Below are positions 51,809 through 61,081 of a stretch of 64,000 nt of DNA, piece after piece (positions within the stretch are counted from its first letter, which is position 1; each line of letters opens with the position of its first letter). Position numbers and translations under genes: made by a program. Source of the stretch: Armatimonadota bacterium (GTDB taxonomy: Bacteria; Armatimonadota; Fimbriimonadia; Fimbriimonadales; Fimbriimonadaceae); contig JAFDWQ010000009.1 of NCBI GenBank assembly GCA_018268395.1, forward strand, positions 248,001 through 312,000, read 5' to 3'. The notes beneath the pieces are model-generated. The model saw only the letters and a list, made by a program, of their open reading frames with translations, did no database searches and was not told the DNA's origin.

Positions 51809-53277
51809 GCTGCTCCGGGAAGGGCGAGCTTCAGCAGCCCTTCTTCGGTCGCTTCCTCTCTCGGGACGGAGGCCACGATCCTGCCCGAGTTCATCACGAG
51901 GATCCGGTCGCAGACTCCCATGACCTCGGGAAGTTCGCTGGACACGAGCAACACGCCAAGTCCCTTTTCGGCCAGTCCATAGATGATCTCGTAGATCTCG
52001 CTCTTGGCACCGACGTCGATGCCCCGGGTCGGCTCGTCCAGAAGGATCACCTTCACGTCCCCGCCGAGCCAACGGGCCAGGATCGTCTTCTGCTGGTTTC
52101 CTCCCGAGAGATTTTTCACCAACTGGTCGGTACTCGGAGTCTTGATGCCTAATGATTTCACCATTTGGTCGGCCAACCTCGATTCGGCGCGCTCGTCGAT
52201 CCATATCCCCCTTCTTCCGGCGAGGTTGATGTTCTCCTTGACCGACCGCAGGGCGATGATGCCCTCCTTCTTCCGGTCCTCCGGGCACAAGACGACGCCG
52301 CACCGGATCGAGCCTCGTGGCGTCTTAAGGGTGACGACGTCGCCGTCGACCTTGAAACGGCCCTTTCCTCCGCCGAAGACACCTTTCAGCAGTTCGGTGC
52401 GTCCGGCTCCGACGAGCCCGAAAACGCCGACGATCTCACCCTTCTTGACCGTAATGGAAGCGGCCTCCTCGAGGCCGGGTGCGGTCAAGTCCTCGACTTC
52501 GAGGACCGGTCCGCCGACCGTCCGCGACCGGTAATGGAAGATGTCTTCGATCTTCCGACCGACCATCCGCTCGACGATCTTGTCGGTCGTGACGTCCGTC
52601 AGGGAATCGAACGTCTCGACGTGCTTGCCGTCCCGCAAGACGGTCGCTGCGTCGCACATCCTTGCGACTTCGTCCATACGGTGGGACACGTAAAGGATGA
52701 CCCGCCCTTGGTCCTTGAGCCGCGAGATCGTCGCGAAAAGGCTCTCGACCTCCCGCGAGCTCAAGCTGCTCGTCGGTTCGTCGAACGCGATGACCTTCGC
52801 GTCCCGGGTCAAGGCCTTTGCGATCTCGACCATTTGACGTTGGGCGATCGGAAGGTCGCCGACCCGGTCTTCCGGCCGGACCTCCAGTGACAGCTCCTCG
52901 AGCATGGCCAGGCAGTCCTTTCGCAGCCGGCTCCGATCGACCCAACCGCCGTGCGCTGGGAAATGGCCGAGGTAAAGGTTTTCCGCCACCGTAAGGTCGG
53001 GGACAAGGTGGAGTTCTTGGTAGATGACGGCGACTCCAGAGCGGATCGCATGGGCCGCGTCCTCGAATACGGCGTCCTTGTCCCCCAGTTTCAGGGATCC
53101 GGAATCTGGACGATGGACGCCGGATAGGACCTTTAGGAGCGTGCTCTTGCCTGCGCCGTTTTCGCCGCACAAGGCGTGGACCGATCCCTCGCGCACCCCG
53201 AACGTGACGTCGTAGAGCGCCATGACGCCTGGAAACGACTTCGTCACGTGCTCGAACTGAAGGAACGGTGCGTCCAA
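51805..53277 (-). CDS. Sugar ABC transporter ATP-binding protein (MglA/RbsA type)
   Basis: A 490-residue protein with two fused ABC domains. The first has Walker A GENGAGKST and signature LPIAQRQMVEIAKAL; the second has the degenerate GLVGAGRTE typical of this family and a full KNLSGGNQQKTILARWL. Such proteins energise import of ribose, galactose or similar sugars. No permease or binding protein gene lies beside it in this window: dxs is convergent on one side and a divergent gene lies on the other, so it appears to be an orphan subunit. The substrate is unknown. Confidence 0.9.
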   Translation of the reverse strand: MDAPFLQFEHVTKSFPGVMALYDVTFGVREGSVHALCGENGAGKSTLLKVLSGVHRPDSGSLKLGDKDAVFEDAAHAIRSGVAVIYQELHLVPDLTVAENLYLGHFPAHGGWVDRSRLRKDCLAMLEELSLEVRPEDRVGDLPIAQRQMVEIAKALTRDAKVIAFDEPTSSLSSREVESLFATISRLKDQGRVILYVSHRMDEVARMCDAATVLRDGKHVETFDSLTDVTTDKIVERMVGRKIEDIFHYRSRTVGGPVLEVEDLTAPGLEEAASITVKKGEIVGVFGLVGAGRTELLKGVFGGGKGRFKVDGDVVTLKTPRGSIRCGVVLCPEDRKKEGIIALRSVKENINLAGRRGIWIDERAESRLADQMVKSLGIKTPSTDQLVKNLSGGNQQKTILARWLGGDVKVILLDEPTRGIDVGAKSEIYEIIYGLAEKGLGVLLVSSELPEVMGVCDRILVMNSGRIVASVPREEATEEGLLKLALPGAA

Positions 53278-53394
53278 AGCGACGCGGTTTTACCCTGCGA
53301 ACGCCGGATCCTGCCTTTCGCGGACGGTCAGTGGGCGACCGGTAAAAACGCTTGCTTGCATTCTCTTGCCCGAAAGCTTTAAGCTCAGAAACGA

Positions 53395-53760
53395 ATGAAC
53401 TTCATCCTGGTCACGCGTGATCCGGCGGTGGTTGAGGCGACGAACGGGGCTTTCCAACAAGAAGACACCCTGCAAGTGTTCGAAGAGTGGGGGCGTGCGT
53501 TGGACGCTTGCGAGTCGGCGGACATGCTGTTCGTCGACCTTGTCGCGACCTTGGAGCAACCGCACAGGATCGCAGGCTACGAGAAGTTCGCCCACGCCAA
53601 AATGGCGCATGAGCACGCGTCCACAGTGCCGCTCGTCATCATTTCGCCGCCCGCCAACTACGAGATGGATTTCTTCGTAGGGTGGCCGAACTTCGTCTTC
53701 GCGCACCTGTCACGGCCCGTGACCTACAAACTCTTCCGAAGGGCGACGACCTGGATCTGA
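53395..53760 (+). CDS. Small response-regulator-like protein, unknown function
   Basis: A 121-residue protein. The opening NFILVTRDPAVVEATNGAF and MLFVDLVATLE have the alternating strand-helix feel of a receiver domain, with an Asp after the third strand. The pattern then diverges, and Lys of the active site is not evident, so this may be a degenerate receiver without output domain. No partner kinase is near. It is divergent from the sugar ABC ATPase and convergent with xerC/D. Confidence 0.5.
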   Translation: MNFILVTRDPAVVEATNGAFQQEDTLQVFEEWGRALDACESADMLFVDLVATLEQPHRIAGYEKFAHAKMAHEHASTVPLVIISPPANYEMDFFVGWPNFVFAHLSRPVTYKLFRRATTWI

Positions 53761-54648
53761 TCAGTCGTCCCGGTGCCGTCCCTTAGGGTGGGCTTTGCCC
53801 ACAGCTTCGCGAAGTCTCTCGATGCTGACGTGCGTGTAGATCTGCGTCGTCGCCAGATTTTCGTGTCCGAGGAGCTGTTGGACCGTCTTCAGGTCTGCTC
53901 CGCCGTCGAGCAGGTGCGTGGCAAAGCTGTGGCGGAGGGTGTGGGGCGATACGTCGGGCGGAAGACCGGCCTGAAGCGCCCAACGCTTGATGACGTTCTG
54001 AAGCGTCCTAGTCGTCAGCCTTCCGCCTTTGTCGTTCGTAAAGAGGGGCCGGCCGGAGGTCGGCGCCACGCGCTCCGAATCCGTGTACTCCCGTATGGCC
54101 CTGCGGCACGACTCGCCGAAAAAGGCGACCCGTTCCTTGTTCCCCTTTCCTAAGACCTTGACGGTGCCGGACTCCCAGTCCAGGTCGTCCACGTCCACTC
54201 GGACGACCTCGCTGGCCCTTAGCCCTGCCGCATAGGCCAGTTCGAGCATGGCCTGGTCCCGCAGAGGCGTCCGGCCCGGTGGGGCCTGGTCTAGAAGCCC
54301 GACCGCTTGGTGCTGCGTCAGCGTCTTGGGAAGGGGACGCCTCCGGATCGGGGCCTCGATGCCCTCCGTCGGATCGTTCTCTAGAAGTCCTACCGTCTTC
54401 AGGTGACGCACGAACGAGCGGAGCGTGCTCAGCTTTCTGGCCCTTGTTACGGGCGTGGCCCCGTATGTCCGGAGGTACCGGAGCAGTGTCGCTTCGGAGA
54501 GGTCCGCCCGCCCGTTCGTCAACGATGACAACTGGGCCAGATCCGCGCCGTAACTCCGGACCGTATGGGGAGAGCGCGTCGCAGCCAGGAGGTCGAGAAA
54601 CCCTTGGATCCAAGGGTCCAGTCCGTCGTTCCGTGCGGCCGGATCCAC
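53761..54648 (-). CDS. XerC/XerD-type tyrosine recombinase
   Basis: A 295-residue site-specific recombinase. The N-terminal SAM-like core-binding domain (about 10-100) is followed by a catalytic domain with Arg in AAGLRASEV, Lys in VLGKGNKERV, HTLRHSFATH, His in LGHENLATT and the nucleophile Tyr in QIYTHVS. Length and sequence fit the chromosome-dimer-resolving XerC/XerD rather than a phage integrase, and there is no adjacent tRNA. Which of the two it is cannot be decided here. It is co-directional with fabF-acpP upstream but separated by ten bases. Confidence 0.9.
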   Translation of the reverse strand: MDPAARNDGLDPWIQGFLDLLAATRSPHTVRSYGADLAQLSSLTNGRADLSEATLLRYLRTYGATPVTRARKLSTLRSFVRHLKTVGLLENDPTEGIEAPIRRRPLPKTLTQHQAVGLLDQAPPGRTPLRDQAMLELAYAAGLRASEVVRVDVDDLDWESGTVKVLGKGNKERVAFFGESCRRAIREYTDSERVAPTSGRPLFTNDKGGRLTTRTLQNVIKRWALQAGLPPDVSPHTLRHSFATHLLDGGADLKTVQQLLGHENLATTQIYTHVSIERLREAVGKAHPKGRHRDD

Positions 54649-54658
54649 GACCTGCCCT

Positions 54659-55915
54659 TTAAGCGGTGTTCCGCTTGAGGATCAGTGTCACGTTGTGGCC
54701 TCCGAACCCGAAACTGTTCGACATCGCGTAGTCGTACTCTGCTTTCCGGGCCGTGTTCGGGACGTAGTCAAGGTCGCAGGCCTCGTCCGCCTCCTCATAG
54801 TTGATCGTCGGAGGAAGGACCGAATCCCGCATCGACAAGAGGCAGAAGAGCGCTTCGATCGCCCCTGCCGCACCGAGCGTATGGCCGATCATCGACTTCG
54901 TACTGCTGACGGGCACCTTGTACGCGGTCTCACCGAACACGCGCTTGATCGCTCCGGTTTCGGTCCGGTCGTTCAGCGGGGTCGACGTGCCGTGGGCGTT
55001 GATGTATCCGACCTCTTCCGGCGTGATCCCGGCCCGCATCATCGCCATACGCATCGACCGGACCGCCCCGTCGCCGTCAGGGTCTGGCGCGGTGATGTGG
55101 TAGGCGTCGCCGCTCATGCCATAGCCTGCGATCTCGCCCAGGATCTTGGCTCCGCGAGAGACCGCATGCTCGTAATCCTCTAACATCAGGACGGCCGCCC
55201 CTTCCGCAATGACGAAGCCGTCGCGGCGGGCGTCGAAGGGCCGGCTGGCGTGGACGGGGTCGTCGTTGTTCGTGGTCATCGCCCGCGCCGCGCAGAACCC
55301 GGCCAGACCGATCTCGTTGATCGGGGCCTCGGTGCCCCCGCACAACATCGCCGTCGCATCGCCGCGCTTGATGATGTGATAGGCCGTACCGATCGCGTCA
55401 GCACCGGTCGAACAGGCGGAGACCACGCACGTGTTGGGCCCCTTCAGGCCCTGCAAGATCGAGACGTAGCCGCTGGCCATGTCCGGGATCATGTAGGGCA
55501 CGAGGAACGGAGACACGCGGCTCGGCCCGCCTTCGTAGAGCTTACGGGTCTGCTCCCCCATCATCGTCAGGCCGCCGATCCCGGATCCGATCAGGACGCC
55601 CGTATCGAGCTTCAGCTCTTCGTCCTGAGGGAAACAGGCATCGTCCATCGCCATTTGGCTTGCGGCCGCCGCGAACGCGATGAACCGGTCGACCCGGCGG
55701 GCTTCTTTCTTCTCCAGCCAGTCCTCAGGGTTGAAATCGTTGACCTGACCACCGATCCGGGTCGGATAGTCACTGACGTCGAAGATCGTGATCGGCCCGA
55801 TCCCGTTCTCGCCGGTCACGATCCGTTGCCAGGTCCGGTCGACACCGACGCCGAGGGGCGTGACGGCCCCGGCTCCCGTGACCACGACCCTGCCGCTGGG
55901 CTGGGGGATTGGCAT
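54659..55915 (-). CDS. fabF: Beta-ketoacyl-ACP synthase II
   Basis: A 418-residue condensing enzyme of fatty acid elongation. The catalytic Cys is in VSACSTGADAI, and the two His are in NAHGTSTPLND and SMIGHTLGAAGA. N-terminal VVVTGAGAVTPLG is typical. It lies directly downstream of acpP (three bases apart), the standard arrangement. Cytoplasmic. Confidence 0.95.
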   Translation of the reverse strand: MPIPQPSGRVVVTGAGAVTPLGVGVDRTWQRIVTGENGIGPITIFDVSDYPTRIGGQVNDFNPEDWLEKKEARRVDRFIAFAAAASQMAMDDACFPQDEELKLDTGVLIGSGIGGLTMMGEQTRKLYEGGPSRVSPFLVPYMIPDMASGYVSILQGLKGPNTCVVSACSTGADAIGTAYHIIKRGDATAMLCGGTEAPINEIGLAGFCAARAMTTNNDDPVHASRPFDARRDGFVIAEGAAVLMLEDYEHAVSRGAKILGEIAGYGMSGDAYHITAPDPDGDGAVRSMRMAMMRAGITPEEVGYINAHGTSTPLNDRTETGAIKRVFGETAYKVPVSSTKSMIGHTLGAAGAIEALFCLLSMRDSVLPPTINYEEADEACDLDYVPNTARKAEYDYAMSNSFGFGGHNVTLILKRNTA

Positions 55916-55918
55916 GGG

Positions 55919-56161
55919 TCAGTCGGTCTTCTTGTCCTGAATGTAATTGACCGCGTCGCCCACGGTCTTCAGGTTCGTGACGTCATCGTCGGGGATGTCG
56001 ATACCGAACTCCTCTTCGAGCGCCATGACGAGTTCGACGACGTCGAGAGAGTCCGCTCCGAGGTCGTCGGTGAACGACGCGGTTTCGATGACTTCGTTCT
56101 CACTGACGCCGAGTTCTTCGCACGTGACCTTCTTGACTCTTTCCAGGACGGTTGCGGACAT
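55919..56161 (-). CDS. acpP: Acyl carrier protein
   Basis: An 80-residue acidic protein with the phosphopantetheine Ser in [13 protein letters not shown]. It carries acyl chains in fatty acid synthesis. The start has AGAGGTGG upstream. The acpP-fabF order is conserved across bacteria. Confidence 0.95.
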   Translation of the reverse strand: MSATVLERVKKVTCEELGVSENEVIETASFTDDLGADSLDVVELVMALEEEFGIDIPDDDVTNLKTVGDAVNYIQDKKTD

Positions 56162-56272
56162 GTCGTGTTTCCACCTCTAGCCCCGCAGGAAACCGGGGGC
56201 CGAGTTCCGACCATGATACACCCTGGTCCCTCCCCCCGGGAGGGAAGCCCACGGTCCGGTGCAAAATGCCCT

Positions 56273-57103
56273 ATGCCGCACGCGGTCAAGATCGACCGGC
56301 CCCGAAGCGTCGACCTCTCGGAAATCCCACAAGGTGCTCCGGACGGGACGGACAAAGACGAAGCCCTGGAACGGACGGCCGAACTCGGAAAAGAACTGTC
56401 CGAGCTTCAGGAGACCCTCTTCTACGCAGGCAAGCACGCCCTTCTTATCGTTCTGCAAGGCATGGACACGAGCGGGAAGGACGGGACGATCCGGCATCTT
56501 CTGAATTTCTCGAACGTCCAGTCGACCCGTGTCGCGGCCTTCAAAGTCCCGACGCCGAACGAACTCGCGCACGACTTTCTGTGGCGGGTCCACGACCACA
56601 CGCCCGGTAAAGGGTGCATCACCGTCTTCAACCGGTCGCACTATGAGGACGTCTTGGTCGTCCGGGTTCACGACTTGGTGCCGAAAGACGTCTGGAAACG
56701 GCGTTACGACCACATCAACGCGTTCGAGCGACTGGTCTCGGACTCGGGCACGCTCATCCTCAAGTTCTTCCTGCACATCAGTAAAGAGGAGCAGGAGGAG
56801 CGGCTCCTCGAGCGCGAGCAGGACGTCGAGAAAGCCTGGAAACTCTCTGTCGGCGATTGGAAAGAGAGAGAGCTCTGGAAAGACTATCAAGAAGCCTACG
56901 AAGACGCGATCGGCAAGTGTGCGGCGCCAGAGGCTCCCTGGTTCATCGTCCCGGCGAACCAAAAGTGGTACCGGAACCTCGCCGTCACGGAAGCGGTCGT
57001 CGAGGCGTTGCGGCCCTTGAAGGACGGCTGGCTCCGGTCGTTGGACGAGGTCGGCAAAAAAGCGAAGGCGGAACTGGAGCAATATCGGTCTACGACAAGC
57101 TGA
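56273..57103 (+). CDS. Polyphosphate kinase 2 family protein
   Basis: A 276-residue PPK2-type kinase. Walker A is GMDTSGKDG (residues about 68-76), the lid region carries ERLVSDSGTLILKFF, and the Walker B-like element is FNRSHYEDVLV. These enzymes use polyphosphate to phosphorylate nucleotides or the reverse. The single-domain form here fits class I/III rather than the two-domain class II. Divergent from acpP. The nucleotide specificity is unknown. Confidence 0.9.
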   Translation: MPHAVKIDRPRSVDLSEIPQGAPDGTDKDEALERTAELGKELSELQETLFYAGKHALLIVLQGMDTSGKDGTIRHLLNFSNVQSTRVAAFKVPTPNELAHDFLWRVHDHTPGKGCITVFNRSHYEDVLVVRVHDLVPKDVWKRRYDHINAFERLVSDSGTLILKFFLHISKEEQEERLLEREQDVEKAWKLSVGDWKERELWKDYQEAYEDAIGKCAAPEAPWFIVPANQKWYRNLAVTEAVVEALRPLKDGWLRSLDEVGKKAKAELEQYRSTTS

Positions 57104-57299
57104 CTCTCCTGGTCTGAACCTTGTCACGACCCGGTCGACGACAGGGCAGGGCAGAAGATGGCCGAAACCGGGCCATTGGGCAGTGCGCGTAGCAAGACTT
57201 GCTGAAAGGCAACCTCTCAGCCGACCCCGACGAAACAGAGACCAGGTGACGATATCACTGCCAAGGTCACGTTCGTCCCCTGAGAGGGGGTACGACGGC
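57104..57299. other. Gap between convergent genes
   Basis: About 200 bases with no convincing gene. I see no T-run terminator. Confidence 0.35.
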
Positions 57300-59810
57300 T
57301 CACGGGCCGTACTGGACGACAGCCATGTCCCGACCGTTCTCGGCAGTTTTGCCAAGGCACGTGGTCGTGACCGTCAAGCCGGGGCCCAAGAAGACGCTGA
57401 CGCCGGTCTGCGATCCGCTGTCGCCCCGGTCGAAGAGGGCTCCGCCGCTCAGGTACACGCCGCCGGAATCCGGCCAAATGAAGCGGCCCTCTGGATCAAG
57501 CAGAACCGTGAAGACCGGGTGGTCAAGCTTGTTCTTCGTCCCCTTCGGCGCATACCTGCCCGCCATTGCCACGTATCCGTCGGAAGACACCGCTACAGCG
57601 TCCCCAAAGGTCTGATCGAACGAGCTATGCGTCCAATACGTCTGCCAGAGCAGGCTTCCATTGCGGTCGAGCTTGGCCGCAAAGGCCGCAGTCTTGGACT
57701 GAGTCGGCTCGGTGGAGGTCGCCACAATGTTGCCGCCAGGGTCAAACGACATCAGCGTGTGGTCTGAAGCGACCGAAAACACCCTCTTCGACCATCTCCA
57801 ATCCCCAGTCGGCTCAAGGATCGCGAAATCTTTGCCCGAGCAGACCGCAAGCTCACCGTTCGGGCCGACTTTGAAGTCCGGGTCGTTGCCCAGCTTGAAA
57901 CCGATCAGCGCAGACCACAGACTTTGGCCATCGAGCCCCCGACAGACTACGAGATGCTTCTGAAGGACACGGTCGTACTCGATCCAATAGATCCTGTCCG
58001 ACGCCAAAAGCAGAGGGCCGAGCGCATATTGGTCTGGCCCGTAGAGGATTCGCGACGTTTCGCGTCCCATAGGATCCAGCGTGAATCTGAACCTGTCGTA
58101 CCGGCCGTTTCCGTACGCATACTGGGCCGTACCTGCCACTGCTCCGTCCGGAAGGACGACGAAATCCTTCACCGAGCCCTGTGACGTGCCACCTGCAAGC
58201 CAAACCCACTCTTGACCTGCGTCCGGCCCATATCTGACCATGTACGGCCCTGCGACGCCCGTACCGTCGAACCGACGGCCGAAGACCTCACCGGCCACGA
58301 CGATTCCGCCCTCCGGCTCCGTCCGCACGGTCGTGCTTCGAACTTGGCCCGGGACGGTCCCCAATAGCGGTCGACTCCAAGTCGTACGACCAACGGAGTC
58401 GACGAGCGCAATCCCTCCCCGGACCATGAGGTCGGTACGGCCTGCGTCATTGACCAAGAGGAACGATCCGTCCAGCAACCGATGAGCCTGCATGGACTTC
58501 TCCGTTCCCCCCAACATGACGTTGGACACGAAGCCGGCAAGGCGCTCGCCGTTCGGTCCTAATTTGGTTACGAAGACGTCCGTGTCGGCGAGGAGGCCTT
58601 TGGCTCCGAACGATTGGAGGAGTGATCCGTCTCGGTCCGCTCTCAACCTGATGTCCCGATAGTCACGGATCGGCGCCGAGAGCACGGACGTCCAATCGAG
58701 ACCTCCGTCAAGGTCAAAGACGATGCATGAACAAACTCGCTGGGCGTCCAACACGGCGTTCGAGCCGATCGCCAGGCGACCGTCCGAAGTCCGGGTCATG
58801 AGAGGAGGGCCAAAGTTGTAGTGATAACCCGGAACTTCCCGGGTCCAGGCCGATCTCAGGTCGGGGGAAACCTTGCTTAGACTCAATCGACTCGAAAAGG
58901 GAGGCTGTCGGGTGCAGTACAAGGCTCCGTCTGGTCCGGCGGTACTCCCGAAAGTGTCGGTAGCCGCCAGCGAGTCGCCCAGGACCATGGTTCCGGCGAG
59001 GCCCCCCATTGAGTCCACATAACGGATCAGGACAGGAGCAGGTACGGCGGTAGTGGACCGCTCGACCACGTAGACGCCGCCGCCAGGATGTGGTGCCAAG
59101 TTGACACGCTTGCTTTCATCGAGCGGCTTCACCCAACTCACGTGCCCGTCCGCATCGAGACGGACAAGATCGAGCAATGCGCTCAGTCCCGTGCCGGCGC
59201 CCCGCAAGACGTAAATGCCGCCTCCTTCGTCCTCGACGAGGTTCGAGACGCTCGACCCCTTCAGCCCAGCCACAGCCGCGGACCACTCCCAGGCGATGGT
59301 CCCGTCCGAACGGACCAAAGACAGCGCCGAATCCGGCCGGGTCGTGCCCGTACTCCGGGTCCGTTTTACGGGCTTGGAGCCGCCCGCCAAGATGCTCCCG
59401 CTACCCAGGAGGATCGAGTTGGCCGAGCCGTCCTTCTCTAAGAAGCCGACGTACCGAGTCCACAAGGGCTTGCCCCAGGAGTCGACCCTCTCGATGACGT
59501 TGTCCCGGCACAGATAGACGGTGTCGTCCGAATGCCGATAAAGGGTGGAACCGGATGACGCTTTGACGGCCCGGCTCGTGAGAACGGCTCCTTCACCGTT
59601 CCAGCGGACGATGCGGCCCCGCGAGTCGACCCCTACGACCCCGAGAAATCCACGATCGGCGGTTTCGATAACGGAATAGGGGATGTCGTCGGTCCGAGTT
59701 CCGGAGTCGACGAACGTCGACCACCTCTCACTGGGCTGCGCGACCGCACTGGCACAGAAGACCAATGTGCTTGAGGCCGCCAGGATTCGGACGTGCCACT
59801 GAAGAACCAT
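57300..59810 (-). CDS. Large secreted beta-propeller-like repeat protein
   Basis: An 836-residue exported protein with a signal peptide (ILAASSTLVFCASAVAQ). The rest is built of repeating blade-like segments with W/DG turns, for example LVRSDGTIAWEW, VRLDADGHVSWVKPL, ALVDSVGRTTWSRPL and FTLDPMGRETSRI. This is the pattern of SBBP/PQQ-like or VCBS-type propellers. No enzyme motif is visible. A canonical promoter lies at 59831-59858 and the leader is short. It may be a surface-exposed binding protein or a reporter-like secreted protein of unknown role. Confidence 0.75.
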   Translation of the reverse strand: MVLQWHVRILAASSTLVFCASAVAQPSERWSTFVDSGTRTDDIPYSVIETADRGFLGVVGVDSRGRIVRWNGEGAVLTSRAVKASSGSTLYRHSDDTVYLCRDNVIERVDSWGKPLWTRYVGFLEKDGSANSILLGSGSILAGGSKPVKRTRSTGTTRPDSALSLVRSDGTIAWEWSAAVAGLKGSSVSNLVEDEGGGIYVLRGAGTGLSALLDLVRLDADGHVSWVKPLDESKRVNLAPHPGGGVYVVERSTTAVPAPVLIRYVDSMGGLAGTMVLGDSLAATDTFGSTAGPDGALYCTRQPPFSSRLSLSKVSPDLRSAWTREVPGYHYNFGPPLMTRTSDGRLAIGSNAVLDAQRVCSCIVFDLDGGLDWTSVLSAPIRDYRDIRLRADRDGSLLQSFGAKGLLADTDVFVTKLGPNGERLAGFVSNVMLGGTEKSMQAHRLLDGSFLLVNDAGRTDLMVRGGIALVDSVGRTTWSRPLLGTVPGQVRSTTVRTEPEGGIVVAGEVFGRRFDGTGVAGPYMVRYGPDAGQEWVWLAGGTSQGSVKDFVVLPDGAVAGTAQYAYGNGRYDRFRFTLDPMGRETSRILYGPDQYALGPLLLASDRIYWIEYDRVLQKHLVVCRGLDGQSLWSALIGFKLGNDPDFKVGPNGELAVCSGKDFAILEPTGDWRWSKRVFSVASDHTLMSFDPGGNIVATSTEPTQSKTAAFAAKLDRNGSLLWQTYWTHSSFDQTFGDAVAVSSDGYVAMAGRYAPKGTKNKLDHPVFTVLLDPEGRFIWPDSGGVYLSGGALFDRGDSGSQTGVSVFLGPGLTVTTTCLGKTAENGRDMAVVQYGP

Positions 59811-59830
59811 GATCCGACCCGCTGCGTCCC

Positions 59831-59858
59831 ATTATAGCGACGGGGCTTTCCGGATCAA
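59831..59858 (-). promoter_or_regulatory. Promoter of the propeller gene
   Basis: On the minus strand TATAAT (59831-59836) is preceded after 16 bases by TTGATC (59853-59858). Transcription would start about 13 bases before ATG 59810. Confidence 0.55.
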
Positions 59859-59876
59859 AATCGCTCGGTCGTTCCT

Positions 59877-60782
59877 TTACCAGCCCCTGCCGGCCATGAG
59901 CTCGTGCTCCGGCAGGGACGAAACGCTCACACCGACCATCGGTTCGCCGAGGTTCCGACTGATTTCGGCCAGTCTCTTGGCGTCCTTGTAGAACAGAACG
60001 CTTTCGACGATCGCTTTCGCGCGCCTAGCCGGATCGCCGGACTTGAAGATCCCGGAGCCCACGAAGACAGTTTCCGCACCCAGTTGCATCATCAACGAGG
60101 CGTCGGCGGGCGTCGCGATGCCGCCGGCCGAAAAGTTGGGGACCGGAAGTTTGCCGGTCTCATGGACGATGTTCACCATGTCCAACGGGGCCTGAAGCTC
60201 CTTGGCGATCACGTAGAGCTCGTCCGGACGGGCGTTCTGCACCGAACGGATCTGAGACATGATCGTCCGCATGTGGCGGACGGCCTCCACGACGTCTCCC
60301 GTCCCGGCCTCACCCTTCGTCCGGATCATCGCGGCACCTTCGCCGCACCGCCGCAGGGCTTCCCCCAGGTTCCGGGCCCCGCAGACGAAGGGGACGGTGA
60401 ACCCGTGCTTGTCGACGTGGTTCTCTTCGTCGGCCGGGGTCAAGACCTCGCTTTCGTCGATAAAGTCCACCTCGATCGCTTCCAAGATCTGGGCTTCGGC
60501 AAAGTGTCCGATCCGGCACTTCGCCATGACCGGGATCGAAACCGCTTCCTTGATCTTGAGGATCATGTCCGGGTCGCTCATCCGGCTGACGCCGCCCTCC
60601 CGGCGGATGTCGGCGGGGACGCGCTCCAGGGCCATCACGCTGACCGCACCGGCGTCTTCGGCGATCCGCGCCTGCTCGACGTTCGTGACGTCCATGATCA
60701 CGCCGCCCTTGAGCATCTCGGCGAGACCGACCTTTTCGCGCCATGTCTTCTGTGCGGTCGCGGGTGCACCTGTCGTCGTCAT
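59877..60782 (-). CDS. pdxS: Pyridoxal 5'-phosphate synthase lyase subunit PdxS
   Basis: A 301-residue TIM-barrel enzyme that builds PLP from ribose 5-phosphate, glyceraldehyde 3-phosphate and ammonia. It has [19 protein letters not shown], the lysine in [13 protein letters not shown] and [12 protein letters not shown] for phosphate binding. The glutaminase partner pdxT is not adjacent in the window. ATG 60782 is preceded by TACAAT (60790-60795) with seven bases between, so the message is probably leaderless. Confidence 0.93.
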   Translation of the reverse strand: MTTTGAPATAQKTWREKVGLAEMLKGGVIMDVTNVEQARIAEDAGAVSVMALERVPADIRREGGVSRMSDPDMILKIKEAVSIPVMAKCRIGHFAEAQILEAIEVDFIDESEVLTPADEENHVDKHGFTVPFVCGARNLGEALRRCGEGAAMIRTKGEAGTGDVVEAVRHMRTIMSQIRSVQNARPDELYVIAKELQAPLDMVNIVHETGKLPVPNFSAGGIATPADASLMMQLGAETVFVGSGIFKSGDPARRAKAIVESVLFYKDAKRLAEISRNLGEPMVGVSVSSLPEHELMAGRGW

Positions 60783-61081
60783 GACGAGTATTGTACGGGC
60801 GCGCGCGAGCACGAGCCGGGACAAACTGGATGCAGGCCTACGGAAAAGCGTCGATACGGCTACCTCTTGGTGACTCGACCGGTCGATTCTTCCGCGTTGA
60901 TCCGGAACGGACTGGACGCACCTTAGAAACGTGACACTTGGCGGACCGTGTTTTTGCCGGTTTTAGGGCGGGATTTGGAGTGTGAGCCTCGTATGTGGCC
61001 TGTCTTGTGCTAGATTATGATTCGTCTCTAGATGATGACCGAATCTTGTCGGTCGGATCTGGCGAGTTGGAGAGTACATTC
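60783..61081. promoter_or_regulatory. Divergent region between pdxS and a PEP-CTERM gene
   Basis: Contains the leaderless-type TACAAT box of pdxS (60790-60795). For the rightward gene a TATGAT at 61016-61021 is a plausible -10 without a clear -35. GGAGAG lies seven bases before ATG 61082. Confidence 0.4.

Noticed and set aside
53761-54648. Tyrosine recombinase as the integrase of a mobile element
   Set aside because: Length and motifs fit XerC/XerD. There is no adjacent tRNA, repeat pair or phage gene, and neighbours are housekeeping genes.
60775-60785. CGTCATGACG at the pdxS start as a fourth copy of the nitrate-locus palindrome
   Set aside because: The half-sites abut without the four-base spacer and lie on the start codon itself, so it is a chance match.
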